A stretch of DNA of 64,000 nt from Achatina immaculata (lineage: Eukaryota > Mollusca > Gastropoda > Stylommatophora > Achatinidae). The stretch is taken from assembly GCA_009760885.1 (NCBI GenBank), contig CM019709.1:33326123-33390122 (forward strand). Direction: 5' to 3'. Below are positions 46,041 through 57,566 of this stretch, one piece after another. The stretch's first letter is position 1. The number at the start of each line of letters is the position of its first letter. A program made the translations under genes and the position numbers. Under the pieces are notes generated by a model. The model searched no databases, was not told where the DNA came from, and saw only the letters and a program-made list of their open reading frames with translations.

Positions 46041-46894
46041 ATTCTGTTGTTTTGATGTTTATTATTCTACATATATATATATATATATATAACCTGTCGC
46101 GGCTTAAGTGATAGCTTTATACAAGTTTTCTATGCGTGCTTTGCTCTAACACTAAAATATTCTTGCAGACTGTCTTAATATTTTCATCTTGTCTAGAACA
46201 TGTGTTGTAAAGATAATTAACCCACTCACCTTTCAGTTCTTCCCACAGTTCTTCACAATATGTCCGGCTGAATTCTTTTTCCGCTAACAAGAAACTTTGT
46301 TTCAGATACTGGACTCCGACTTTTTTTTTACACTTAAAACAAAACTCCAGAATGTAAGAAAGCACACTTTTTTTTGTCAAATTCCACACCAGAAAACAAA
46401 GCAAAAATATCACTATAAAGGATTCACAGGCGAACTGTAAATGCTTTCACATTTAAGGGGGCACTTCCAGCTGTGAACCTGGCATAGGTTTGAGGTCGCT
46501 CTATCTCGCGGAGGACTTTCGACCTAAATAAAAACATAGCCCGCGGTTTTTTGTCCAGGGAGATACACTTGCGGTTGTGTGACCAGTTTCGACAGAAGCC
46601 ATGATATAGTACACGTAGGCACGCAGGTTCTGCTAGAAACGATGGCCCGACCACCTGTAGTTCGTGATCTATAGAGTGCAAACAGCGGCTACGACTTTGC
46701 CGATCAAGAAGTTCAAGCAGCCGATAACGCTAGCTTTCCCCTCGCTTCTTTCAAAGTCAGCAGAAAAGGTCTGCGTGGTTTGACTTAATCAGCGAAAGTG
46801 CTGAAGTGGTGCAGGTTTTGTTAACGTGCAAGGATGCACATACTCGCATACAATCATTATTTCACGTGGCCATTAGCAACCATCCATGGCCTAG

Positions 46895-47432
46895 ACTAAA
46901 CTTAATAAGGGTCGCCAGCCCCCACCCTAGACTAAACTTAATAAGGGTCGTCCTCCACCCTAGACTAAACTTAATAAGGGTCGCCCCCCCCACCCTAGAA
47001 TAAATTAATAAAGGTCGCCCCCACCCTAGACTAAGCTTAATAAGGGTCGCCCCCACCCTAGACTAAGCTTAATAAGGGTCGCCCCCCCCCCACCCTAGAC
47101 TAAACTTAATAAGGGTCGTCCCCCACCCTAGACTAAATTAATAAAGGTCGCCCCCACCCTAGACTAAACTTAATAAGGGTCGCCCCCCCCCCACCCTAGA
47201 CTAAACTTAATAAGGGTCCCCCCCACCCTAGACTAAACTTAATAAGGGTCGCCCCCCACCATAGACTAAACTTAATAAGGGTCGCTCCCCACCCTAGACT
47301 AAACTTAATAAGGGTCGCCCCCCCCCCACCCTAGACTAAACTTAATAAGGGTCGCCCCGCCACCCTAGACTAAACTTAATAAGGGTCCCCCCCACCCTAG
47401 ACTAAACTTAATAAGGGTCCCCCCCACCCCTC
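46895..47432. repeat. Minisatellite, unit about 32-40 bp, about 15 copies
   Basis: Unit ccaccctagactaaacttaa plus taagggtcgcc with a C run of 4-10 bases that varies in every copy. Confidence 0.95.
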
Positions 47433-47459
47433 GTCCCTTCGTGATACACGGTTACACCG

Positions 47460-48145
47460 TTCTTCTTCTTTTCCTCCTCCTCCTCTTTCTTCTTCTTTTC
47501 CTCCTCTTTCTTCTTCTTCTTCTTTTCCTCCTCCTCTTTCTTCTTCTTCTTTTCATCCTCCTCCTCCTCTTTCTTCTTCTTTTCCTCCTCCTCTTCCTCT
47601 TTCTTCTTCTTTTCCTCCTCTTTCTTCTTCTTCTTCTTCTTCTTTTCCTCCTCCTCTTCTTTCCTATTCTTCTTTTCATCCTCCTTTTTCTTCTTCTTCT
47701 TTTCTTCCTCCTCTTTCTTTTTCTTTTCCTCCTCTTTCTTCTTCTTCTTATTTTCCTCCTCCTCTTTCTTTTTCTTCTTTCATCCTCCTCCTCTTTCTTC
47801 TTCTTCTTTTCCTACTCCTCTTTCTTCTTTTCACCTTCCTCCTCTTTCTTCTTCTTTTCCTCTTCCTCTTTCTTCTTTTCATCCTCCTCTTTCTTCTTCT
47901 TCTTTTCCTCCTCCTCTTTCTTTTTCTTTTTCTTCCTCCTCTTTCTCTTCTTCTTCTTAATGTCCTCCTCCTCCTCTTCTTCTTCTTCTCATCCTCCTCC
48001 TCTTTCTCCTTCTTCTTTTCCTACTCCTCTTTCTTCTTTTCATCCTCTTCCTCTTTCTTCTTCTTTTCCTCTTCCTCTTTCTTCTTCTTTTCATCCTACT
48101 CTTTCTTCTTTTCATCCTCCTCCTCCTTTTTCTTCTTCTTCAGCT
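47460..48145. repeat. TTC/TCC polypyrimidine tract, 0.7 kb
   Basis: Nearly pure pyrimidine on the plus strand, built of cttcttcttttcctcctcct-type units. It abuts the L3 3' end at 48146, whose tail on the minus strand is GAA. It looks like a greatly expanded tail. The 245-codon open frame is an artefact. Confidence 0.95.
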
Positions 48146-48600
48146 TTCCGAACCATTAAAGCTCACTGCTGCAGATAAAGTTCGCCTCCATTCTTCTCTA
48201 TTCCTAATCTTCTCTCTCCAGTTGGTGACACCAGTTACCTGTAAACCCTCTGCTATGCTGTTTTTCCATCTCTACCTTGATCTACCCCTTGGTCTTGTTT
48301 CCCTCATCTCTTGTGCATACATCATTTTCATTTGTCTGTTCTCTTCCATTCTTTCTACATGGCCCAACCAGCGTAGTCTGTTCAGCTTCAAGAAGTTTAT
48401 AATCAGCTGTCATCAACACTTCTATATATATATCACTTCTGTACATATACCACTTCTGTACATATACCACTTCTGTACATACATCACTTCTGTTAAGTTC
48501 TGTGTTCTTTCTAGCTGTCCATTCTTCACTTTTAATCTTTTATGGGCCCAAACATTCTTCTTAGGATCTTGTTCTCAAAGACCCTGCATCTCATCTCCCG
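48146..48600 (-). repeat. LINE 3' region (family L3), minus strand
   Basis: Reversed, it matches 36.84-37.2 kb: accaactggagagagaagat-type sequence, the cgctggttgggccatgtaga block, and aagaatgtttgggcccataa. A short internal tandem (cacttctgtacatatac, four copies) lies at 48420-48490. Confidence 0.85.
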
Positions 48601-49075
48601 AATAAAATTCATAAAACGAGAATCTGCATTTGCAGAGTTATATTTTCCAGGGCGAAGGGCCTCTTTCCTTTTCAAGCCCCTCGGAGTAGGTTTGTCTAGC
48701 CTAATATATAATCCTTCACTGATGATATCGCTTGTGAGCTTGGCAAAACGAGTTATGAAACGCTAGAATGTAGCAGTGATGGTAGTGCTACGAGTTTTGT
48801 TAGGGTTATATGGACGAGAGACGGTCAAGACCCTGTGTATATCATCTTCTGCTGTGTTTTTAGTATCAGGCTCATGATCTTCTTTCGCTCTGGTTACTGG
48901 GTGAAGTTCGTCATCTGTGGTGGTGGAGCCTAATGGAGAGCTAGTTTCTCGGGTTCGTCTCGGGATCTCAAAGGAAGTAGTCCTTATATAGTTCTTTCCA
49001 AATACAGTATCACTGAACCAACCGCGTCACAACATAGCCAGCAAATAGTTCTCGGCGCATGGAAGATCACAGCAA
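48601..49075. other. Unannotated intron stretch
   Basis: Higher complexity but no recognised domain or repeat family. Confidence 0.3.
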
Positions 49076-49077
49076 GA

Positions 49078-49545
49078 ACGAGAGTAAACTCACCAACAAG
49101 AACAAACATCACAAGCAAGAACAAACATCACAAGCAAGAACAAACATCACAAGCAAGAACAAACATCACAAGCAAGAACAAACATCACAAACAAGAGCAA
49201 ACACCACAAGCAAGAACAAGAATGAACATCACAAACAAGAACAAACATCACAAACAAGAGCAAACATCACAAACAAAAACAAGAATGAACATCACAAACA
49301 ACAAAAAAACATCACAAACAAGAGCAAACACCACAAGCAAAAACAAAAATGAACATCACAAACAAGAAAAAAACATCAGAAACAAGAACTTGTGATGTTT
49401 GCTCACAGACAGGAGCAAACATCACAAGCAAGAACAACATCACAAACAAAAACAAGGACAAATATCACAAACAAGAACAATAAAAAATATCACAAACATG
49501 AACAAGGACAAACATCACAAGCAAGAACAAAACATCACAAACTAC
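49078..49545. repeat. Tandem repeat, unit about 18-20 bp
   Basis: Units of aacaaacatcacaagcaag with variants such as acaagaatgaacatcac. About 24 units. Confidence 0.95.
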
Positions 49546-49599
49546 GCTTGAGGCTCTTTTTCTAAATGTTTCATAAGGGAAGCTAAGAATAATACAGGT

Positions 49600-49630
49600 C
49601 TTCTTTCTTTCTTTCTTTCTTTCTTTCTTT
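49600..49630. repeat. (CTTT)n microsatellite
   Basis: About seven cttt units ending in T. Another is at 53491-53517. A short (CAAT)n is at 49770-49790. Confidence 0.9.
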
Positions 49631-50104
49631 TTTCCAGTGTTAGTTATGATTGATTACATGAGCAGAATATTTGTAGCATGTCTGGAACAGAGTGAAAGTT
49701 GTATGATAAAGGGCAGAATGTCAGTCGGGCCTGCGTGCCCAATTCTTAACCCTTTGGAAATAAAGATCAGTCAATCAATCAATCAATCAATCTTTCTTTC
49801 CTTCAACCTAGAAGCTGTTGGTTAGCCGCCTTTCAGTCCAACACATACAGCTTCGGCTCGGCCTATTTTTAGGACCTGGCTCGCCTTTACAGTGCGATCT
49901 CCATTCACTTGGCCAGACTACTGTTTGTTAACAGATGGCGCCACTAGGAGGTAGAATATGGTCTTGGTTGGCTATGTGTCCTTAATCCCGACGCAAGCTA
50001 TAAGGTCACTGACCGCTATTGAGCCTGCGTCTTATACTGCGTCTTTCCTTCTAATGGGGGTAATATTAGACTTAGATAGATTTTCCCCCACAACCAATGT
50101 ATTA

Positions 50105-50428
50105 ACCATTTAGATGTGAGAGGAAGCAATTTAGACTAGAGAGAAAGAGAAAGAAAAAATAGTAAGATAACTGAGAAAATGAAAGACGGACTCTGTGGAG
50201 ATAGAACAATTATCTAATGTACTATCATTTAGATACAGAAAGAGAAATGAAAAACAAAAACATTCTTAATTAGTTGTTATTGTGTCGCTAGACGTTTACT
50301 CGTTCTAGTGGTGTCCGAAGTTTACTTCACTGTACTTCTTCTTCTTTTTCTTCTTCTTCTTTGAGCAGCTGTTGAATTGAGCAACTTCCCGAGGCTCACT
50401 GCTGCAGACAAGACATGACTCCATCATA

Positions 50429-50459
<31 letters not shown>

Positions 50460-50560
50460 TCTTGATATTTTCTTGCCAACTGTAGATTCCAAGAGTTGCG
50501 TATATCTTCTTCTAGGTTGTCTCGCCATCGTTGTATAGGTCTACCTCTTGGTCTTTCCCC
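50105..50560. repeat. Direct duplication, copy 2
   Basis: Matches 45520-45990 in the same orientation, including the L3 3' end at 50336-50600 (minus). The two copies lie about 4.6 kb apart. Confidence 0.9.
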
Positions 50561-50789
50561 TTTGATTATCTCTTTTGTATTCGAGTCCCAGTTAATTCTC
50601 TTGTCTTTTGTCTTTCTCTCACATATGAAATGCTTTGTGCACTATTTTACTAAGCCTGACCGTACATTACTGTACTAAATCACTTTACTGTGCCAAGTCT
50701 TCTTTGTTTCTCGTTTTAAAAATGTGTACAATGAAAAAAAAAAGTTAGGTTATCACAGTACTGTATGGCTAGACCTCAAAAAAGCGTCA

Positions 50790-50925
50790 TAGAAAAAAGC
50801 ACTTTTAAAGAGAATTGCCCGTGACTTGAACCAGGGACTCCCGTAGGACGAGAAGCCGTCTAGCCACGAGATAACAGCGCACTAATAAACTTCGCTATCT
50901 TGCACCCCTCTTTCTCATGTCTTAA
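50790..50925 (-). mobile_element. tRNA-derived SINE (SINE-C), copy 2
   Basis: gagaattgcccgtgacttga, gccgtctagccacgagataa and cttcgctatcttgcac match 39570-39680. The reversed B-box region is GGTTCAAGTCACGGG. Confidence 0.65.
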
Positions 50926-51040
50926 AGTGCACTGTCTAACAATAGAACACTGTGTTCTACTACGTCACTGCAGAAAAGACTCCTAAAAAGTTGGTAAAAA
51001 CTTGTACAATGGAAAAGGAATGATAGTATCAAGAACATAC

Positions 51041-51993
51041 CTCGGAGGATATTGTGATGCGACGGTTATCAAACTGGTAGGTGACAGGATTCTCTCCTTG
51101 TTGATTTCATTGCCTTCAGTATAACTGGGATGTTCTGGTGCACCGGAAAACCCACAAATGAATCCAGATCCCTTCTTTTGTTCTGACGAGGTCTCGGTAG
51201 ATCCTGGAGCGACACAGGAGGTCTTTGTGGTCTTTCTGGGCTGTCTAGATCCTGGTGTCACATTCCCCAGATTGTTCTTGCCACCGTGTTGCCTTGGGCG
51301 AGAGATAGGTCTCTCCAGGTGAACTCTGTCGCTACCACGTACTGATGTTCCAGCGAAGATCTTCTTTGCTGAAGACCTGCGTGCTTTCAAAGGTGAGTCT
51401 GGTAGACGAGAAGATGATGGTGATGTCTGAACACATTGAGTGGAAGATGATGGCGAGTACGATGAAGACAATAACTGTGGTATCTTGGGTGAGTTTGCTA
51501 TGAGAAGGGTACTGCCGTGCAGGAAGATTTGTTCAACTGGTAATCTGATCAGAGGCGAAGCAGACACACTGCTGCTGGTAACATACAATGGACAGCTGGG
51601 ACAGCTGCCGCTTCCCATTCCGGGCGCTTTATCAGTTCTAGCCACGGCGTCGAAGGGACTCTCCTGGTCTGAATCTGCACCAGTACCACAGACCCGAGGC
51701 TCCCAAACGCAGCTTTGATCTAACCCACAGTTATACTCTCCCCTGACAGCAGACAGACCTTCATGAACAGAAACCGCAAGAGCTTCATTTAAAGTCTGGC
51801 TGGAGCCATCCTCTGTGAGATGAACAATAAATGTCCCGTCGCTTCTGGCATTTCGAAATATGTGGTCAACGGGACGATCCAGGGAATGACTTGCACGGAG
51901 CGTCAGGTTAGAATTTGGTTTCGAACTGTCTCTTTTGGTAGTCCGTTGTATTTCTGCTTGATTGTGGTCGTCTTGAAGTATGGACTGTCTCAC
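51041..51993 (-). CDS. PLEKHG4-like: RhoGEF exon: long Ser/Pro-rich linker
   Basis: A 953-bp exon opens with VRQSILQDDHNQAEIQ directly after ttctcctgcag and ends at SQYPP plus two bases before gtatgt. The frame continues past the donor to a stop at 50983, so only the spliced part counts. The protein is rich in Ser, Pro, Gly and charged residues with no recognisable fold, as expected for a disordered linker between the helical region and DH. The phase-2 end fits the exon at 28901-29089, so the intervening intron would be about 22 kb. An overlapping plus-strand open frame here is a shadow. Confidence 0.75.
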
Positions 51994-52272
51994 CTGCAGG
52001 AGAAGGTAAATTATTCAGTACGAACATACAGCCAAGACAACATTAAAAGGGCTGTTTAAAAACAAGGAACCAAAAATTGTAGATACGGCACAAACAGCGC
52101 AATACAGCTGCTGAAGACCTCCAACGACATATTTTGACAACAAACTACCACTTGTTCTGTGCCGCTGTCAGCATTAGAGGTGGAGCTACATCAGAAGAAT
52201 GGAGCATACACTCAAGTCGATTTTTTTACAGTGACACTGAAAGAGCTGGACTACCAACGTGTATGTGTGAGG

Positions 52273-52475
<203 letters not shown>

Positions 52476-52539
52476 TTTGCTGGAAACTTGGTAAAACTTG
52501 TCCAGAGACATCTCAGTTGAATTCTCAAATAAACAGAGG

Positions 52540-52542
<3 letters not shown>

Positions 52543-52582
<40 letters not shown>
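52543..52582. repeat. (GA)n microsatellite
   Basis: About 20 GA units. A further GAGAGGGA purine tract lies at 52705-52870, broken by gattgactgattgattgatc. Confidence 0.95.
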
Positions 52583-52584
<2 letters not shown>

Positions 52585-53095
52585 ACTTGTCACATGACCA
52601 AGCTGTACAAATTCAGACCCTCAGTAGCCACATTGCGCCATCTATGGGGGTGGTGTGCTGTTATAATGTCCGACTTTTTTTAAAAACAGCCCTCGTATAA
52701 ACAGACAGAAGGGAGAGAGATGGGGGAGAGAGAGAGGGAGAGAGAGAGAGGGAGAGGGAGGGAGAGGGAGAGGGAGAATGATTGACTGATTGATTGATCT
52801 TTATTTCAAAAGGATAGAAGGGGAGAGAGAGAGGGAGGGAGAGGAAGAGAGAGGAGGGAATGAGAGAGAGCTTACTGTCATCACAATTAACATCAAATTA
52901 CCCGAAAACATAGAAGAAGAAAAAAACATAAACCAGTAAATAAACTGTAAGTTCCTCTAAAACTTCAATGTTTAGTTTTATTTCTTAAATTCATGTTCCC
53001 GAATACTAATAACGGCATTGAAGTTATCTAAACTAAACCAAATACAAACACAGAATAATTAAAATAATGCTTGAGATCTAAAAACTAAATGCCTC

Positions 53096-53142
53096 AAACA
53101 AACAAACAAACAAACAAACAAATAGACAAACAAACAAACAAA
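53096..53142. repeat. (CAAA)n microsatellite
   Basis: About eleven units with one TAGA change, directly next to the donor of the exon at 53151. Confidence 0.95.
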
Positions 53143-53150
53143 TAATCTAC

Positions 53151-53375
53151 CATTGATCCCGTCTTGGCCAAGCAACACTGCTCAAGGAACTTCTGGTATC
53201 TCAACACGCCAGCCGCATTCATCACAGCAGCGAATATCTGCTCCGCTTTGTCAGGGTGCTGGGCCATGTAAGCGCACAAGTTTTTCAACAATTTCTCCAG
53301 ACCCACTGTCTTGGCGCTGTTTTCCATATTCAAGATGGAGACGTAACTCATGGTTTCCAGCGCCCATTTGTAACT
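53151..53375 (-). CDS. PLEKHG4-like: RhoGEF exon: helical, probably spectrin-like segment
   Basis: This exon encodes 75 residues, beginning SYKWALETMSYV and ending LAKTGSM, phase 0 at both ends. The acceptor has a strong pyrimidine tract ending ttgtcttgcag. The donor is gtagat, which is weaker than usual. The composition (many Leu, Ala, Lys and Glu, no Pro) fits a helical bundle such as the spectrin-like region that precedes DH in PLEKHG4 proteins; the assignment to spectrin is inference. A (CAAA)n run lies just downstream in the intron. It is the most 5' exon found, so the start codon must lie further right. Confidence 0.75.
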
Positions 53376-53674
53376 CTGCAAGACAAGGGAGGCAACTTAA
53401 ATTAATGAAAACGGAACATGAAAGCAGGGCAACTGTATGGAAAGTTGTCTTTCCTACTTTTGTCTCCATACTTTACACAATGAGATTAGTTCTTTCTTTC
53501 TTTCTTTCTTTCTTTCTTCTTTTCTTTTATTTCTTTCCCTTTTCTCTTCTTTTCTTTCTTTCTTCTACTTTCTCCTTGAAATTGTGAGCTGATGTTCTTT
53601 GTAACCAACGCGGTGAAGATGTTGACACACATCATCATGCCGGATTGGGAGCGGGTTATTGTGGCTACTTTTTC

Positions 53675-53900
53675 AGTTCTTGGGGGGGGGGGTGGCTAAA
53701 AAGGCAAGGGATATGCAGTACTTCCTTAGCAGACTCCACTACCATGGGGGACCTGGCAATTCCTGCCCTGTTAGTCAGGTTAGGCTGCTATGGGAGTACC
53801 ACCACAGAGGTGTGATAGGGTCTTGATCAGCAATGGCTCGCTCAACCTTGACACTGGCTGACTGCCGTATCAGACGGCGTCTTTGCCTCTGTTTTGTTTC
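53675..53900 (-). repeat. Dispersed repeat family X, copy 4
   Basis: Reversed: cggcagtcagccagtgtcaa, ctgactaacagggcaggaat, catggtagtggagtctgcta. A G run (53682-53692) lies at its end. Confidence 0.6.
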
Positions 53901-54390
53901 TTTATCCAAGCTTTTGTTTATAAAGAGGTGTTCCTACTAAGCAGATGTCAGAAACAGGTCACATATTTTTTTGCTATTATTAAATAATAGCTTGATTGGC
54001 AGTTGAAGACAATTCCAAAGATGTTTTTCTGAGGGTTTTGGTAAAGATTTATTTGAGAAAATGTAGAAATTTGAATACAAATATAATTATCATTTCTTCT
54101 CCCGTCAATCTTTGACAAATTACAACGTGTACTCTACTAACAAATCAAAGAAAATTAGCTAAACATGTGGACTGAACCAGTAAGAAATAATCATATTATA
54201 GAATAAAAACAGCGGTTCCCAATCTAAATTCTTTAACACGACCCTAAAGCCGTGATGATATATGGGCCACGACACGTGAAATAGATGTTTATAAATATTG
54301 AATTTCTTACATTAAACTGTGATTTTTAAATAGCTAATTCTGAAAAAAAAATTATGAGCCCAAAATATTACGCAACAGCGACGTAAGAAT
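53901..54390. other. AT-rich stretch, nothing recognised
   Basis: No exon with RhoGEF-like content or splice pattern was found here, although upstream exons would be expected on this side. Confidence 0.35.
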
Positions 54391-54394
54391 TTGT

Positions 54395-54640
54395 CATTCG
54401 TCAAGGTCAGTCATTTTCTCGTCAAGGTCAGCCATTTTCTCGAGAAGGTGAGCCATTTCCGCGAGAAGGTAAGCCATTTCCTCTTTAAAGTGAGCTATTT
54501 CCTCGTCAAGGTCAGCCATTTCCTCGTCAAGGTCAGCCATTTCTTCGTCAAGGTCAGCCATTTCCTCGAGAAGATGAGCCATTTCCTCGTCAAGGTCAGC
54601 CATTTTCTCTAGAAGATGAGCCATTTTCTCTAGAAGGTTT
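54395..54640. repeat. 21-bp minisatellite encoding heptads, about 12 copies
   Basis: Unit tcgtcaaggtcagccatttcc (21 bp) repeats without losing frame, so both strands stay open. The minus strand encodes 76 residues of the form M-A-D-L-D-E-E / M-A-H-L-L-E-K with Met, Leu and Glu at fixed heptad places. The plus strand encodes F-L-V-K-V-S-H repeats. No start context or splice evidence supports a gene, but coiled-coil potential is real. Confidence 0.9.
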
Positions 54641-54787
54641 TCCCAAATTCAAAGGCTGGATATAACGTGCCAAGTGGGGCACACGGAATAGAAGGAAAGA
54701 ACAAATGAAGACAACAGCGCTTCAGCTGTAACATTATGAATTTGTTTGCAGAAATGAGGGGAAGGACAGATTAGAGAGGCACCAGGA

Positions 54788-54840
54788 GAGAGAGAGAGAG
54801 AAAGAGAGAGAGGAAGAGAGAGAAATGGAGAGAGAGAGAG
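54788..54840. repeat. (GA)n-rich tract
   Basis: gagagagagaaagagagaga-type purine run. Confidence 0.9.
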
Positions 54841-54924
54841 TCAAACCATATAAAGGACATGTCACCATAGAAACGGGGAAAGACTAAAGATGAGATCTGA
54901 TGACAAAAAAAAAAAGGGTAGCGA

Positions 54925-55100
54925 CAAGCAGTGCCGTCTTAACGCATGGGCCTACCTGGCACTGACCGGGGGTACCAAGTGCATGGGGCCCCAACCAGCC
55001 TACAGAAATCTATGAATTCCTAACATTACTTGCATAGGTTGGAGAGGAATGCTGGGGACAAGTCTGGGGTCCCCCCGATACTTTTAACACGGGCCTGGGG
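54925..55100. mobile_element. hAT-type MITE (MITE-H), copy 2
   Basis: Begins CAGTGCCGTCTTAACGCATG and shares gaattcctaacattacttgc and gttggagaggaatg with 33310-33500. Right end partly decayed (acttttaacacgggcctgg). Confidence 0.75.
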
Positions 55101-55179
55101 ACAAGGTTGTAAAATTAATGTGTAGAAAATTGTGTATACGAACAAGTAAGTTTTGTTGGGTAGACAGTTTATCACTAAC

Positions 55180-55510
55180 AAAAACAGCCGTCCACAAACA
55201 TACAACACCAGTGCCCTCATTACAACACAGCCGTCTACAAACAACACTAGTGCCCTCATTACAACACAGCCGTCTACAAACAACACCAGTGCCCTCATTA
55301 CAACACAGCCGTCTACAAACAACACCAGTGCCCTCATTACAACACAGCCGTCTACAAACAACACCAGTGCCCTCATTACAACACAGCCGTCTACAAACAA
55401 CACCAGTGCCCTCATTACAACACAGCCGTCTACAAACAACACCAGTGCCCTCATTACAAAATATCCGTCTACAAATACACAACTCCAGTGTTCTCATTGC
55501 ATCACAGCCG
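55180..55510. repeat. 39-bp minisatellite, about eight copies
   Basis: Unit gccgtctacaaacaacacca plus gtgccctcattacaacaca (39 bp = 13 codons), so several frames on both strands stay open. Outer copies are more diverged. Confidence 0.95.
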
Positions 55511-55769
55511 TCGACTGTGTTTGCATGTATGTGCGTTTGTATGTGTTTTGCATGTATGCTTATATTTTTGCATGTGTATGTGTATGTTTTATAAATATTT
55601 TCCTGTTTGTGGTATTTAATAAGGTCAAAGTTTAGTCTTGACCCCCCCCCTCCATATTGTTTATACATCACACACTGCTGTGGCTTCAGGTAAATCAGTT
55701 TATAATGTTCTGTTGTTGGAGGGGGGGGGGTGTTTGTTCACCTGGTACAGGGCCAAGCAACTCATCTAG

Positions 55770-55950
55770 ATGTATGTATGTATGTATGTGTGTATGTATG
55801 TATGTATGTTTGTGTGTATGTATGTGTGTATGTATGCATGTATGTATGTATGTATGCATGCATGTATGTATATGTATGTATGTATGTGTGTATTATGTGT
55901 GTATGTATGTATGTATGTATGTATGTATATGTGTATGTAGTATGTATGAC
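55770..55950. repeat. (TATG)n microsatellite
   Basis: TATG units with TGTG and CATG variants, about 180 bases. Confidence 0.95.
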
Positions 55951-55989
55951 TGAAATATGTTGGGAGGGAAGCGGGGAATAAGAGATGTG

Positions 55990-56755
55990 AGATGAAAAGA
56001 TCGCGAGAAGGGAGAGGGAAGTGAGAGGATGTGAGGGGGGGAGGGTACGCTGGAAAGTATGAGAGATGAGGAGGGAAGTGAGAGGATGTTGGGGGGGGAG
56101 GGACGCTGGAAAGTATGAGAGATGGGGAGGGAAGTGAGAGGATGGGGGGGGGGAGCGGACGCTGGAAAGTATGAGAGATGAGGAGGGAAGTGAGAGGATG
56201 GGGGGGGGGAGGACGCTGGAAAATATGAGAGATGGGGAGGGAAGTGGAGGATGTGGGGGGGGGGAGGGACGCTGGAAAGTATGAGAGATGGGGAGGGAAG
56301 TGGAGGATGGGGGGGGGGAGGGACGCTGGAAAGTATGAGAGATGGGGAGGGAAGTGGAGGATGGGGGGGGGGGGGACGCTGGAAAGTATGAGAGATGGGG
56401 AGGGAAGTGGAGGATGTGGGGGGGGGGAGGGACGCTGGAAAGTATGAGAGATGGGGAGGGAAGTGAGAGGATGTGGGGGGGGGGGGGGACGCTGGAAAGT
56501 ATGAGAGATGGGGAGGGAAGTGAGAGGATGTGGGGGGGGGGAGGGACGCTGGAAAGTATGAGAGATGGGGAGGGAAGTGAGAGGATGTGGGGGGAGGGAC
56601 GCTGGAAAGTATGAGAGATGGGGAGGGAAGTGAGAGGATGTGGGGGGAGGGACGCTGGAAAGTATGAGAGATGGGGAGGGAAGTGGAGGATGTGGGGGGA
56701 GGGGGCGCTGGAAAGTATGAGAGATGGGGAGAGGAGTGAGAGGACGCGGTGCAGT
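55990..56755. repeat. G-rich minisatellite, unit about 55-60 bp, 12-13 copies
   Basis: Unit gacgctggaaagtatgagag plus atggggagggaagtgagagg and a G run of 5-14 bases of variable length. Many G runs make quadruplex formation possible. Open frames above 380 codons are artefacts. Confidence 0.95.
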
Positions 56756-56985
56756 GGAAAGAGTGAGAGAAAAGAGAGAGGAAGCAAGAAGCAGGGTGGA
56801 AAGAGTGAGAGAAAAGAGAGAGGAAGCAAGAAGCAGGGTGAAAAGAGTGAGAGAAAAGAGAGAGGAAGCAAGAAGCAGGGCGGAAAGAGTGAGAGAAAAG
56901 AGAGAGGAAGGAAGAAGCAAGGTGAAAAGAGTGAGAGAAAAGAGAGAGGAAGCAAGAAGCAGGGTGGAAAGAGTGAGAGGCAGAG
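56756..56985. repeat. 42-bp purine minisatellite, five copies
   Basis: Unit gaaagagtgagagaaaagag plus agaggaagcaagaagcagggtg. It directly continues the previous array but with a different unit. Confidence 0.92.
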
Positions 56986-57344
56986 ACTGAGAGAAGGGAA
57001 AGTGTATGTCTGTGTATGTGTGTGATAGAGAGAAAGAGAAAGAGAGAGGAAGGGAGGGAGGGAGAGTAAGAATGAGGGACTGGGGCTGATTGATATCTGA
57101 GAGACGGGAAGAAAAATAAACATGGCAAGGTTAAAGTGAAAGGCAGAAATGACTGAATGAATGTGATCTGGAAAATGACGGAAAATATAAACCAGTGTTT
57201 CTTAACCTGAGATTCATGGCCCCCATGTTCTCATCAGACACTGGCTTCTTGAAAGATTTTTAAGGGATCCCCCCCCCCACCCAACAAATGGATTGGTTCA
57301 GTTAAAGAAGTATTAGGATTATCTGAATGCTATTGATTCCTTTA

Positions 57345-57520
57345 TTTTAAATGAGGAGTCCACAGCTGTTCCCCAACTGCAAAAGGGGGCCCACAGATGT
57401 TCCCCGACTCCAAAGGGGGTCCACAGCTGTTCCCCGATTCCAAAGGGGGTCCACAGCTGTTCCCCGATTACAAATGGGGTCCACAGCTGTTCCACGACTG
57501 TAAAGGGGGTCCACAGCCAG
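57345..57520. repeat. 30-bp minisatellite, six copies
   Basis: Unit gggggtccacagctgttccc plus cgattccaaa. Confidence 0.93.
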
Positions 57521-57566
57521 AGAAAAGTTGAAAACCACTGGCCATAGATAGAATGAGAACAAATAC

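Noticed and set aside
46230..46345. Possible extra RhoGEF exon (EFSRTYCEELWEELK before a gtgagt donor)
   Set aside because: The donor is good, but no acceptor gives a phase that fits both neighbours, and joining it to the 29-kb exon creates a stop. Could be a cryptic or alternative exon.
47441..48178. 245-codon Leu/Phe/Ser-rich frame resembling membrane protein
   Set aside because: Pure artefact of the TTC/TCC tract; hydrophobicity comes from TTC, CTT and CTC codons.
51440..51718. Plus-strand 92-codon open frame
   Set aside because: Shadow of the minus-strand RhoGEF linker exon, which has splice signals and phase support.
55084..55671. Cys-rich repeat protein (GTGVVCRRLCCNE)
   Set aside because: Encoded by the 39-bp array; open in other frames as well.
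55762..57128. Open frames of 384-453 codons on the minus strand
   Set aside because: They translate the TATG and G-rich arrays in several frames at once; no domain or splice context.
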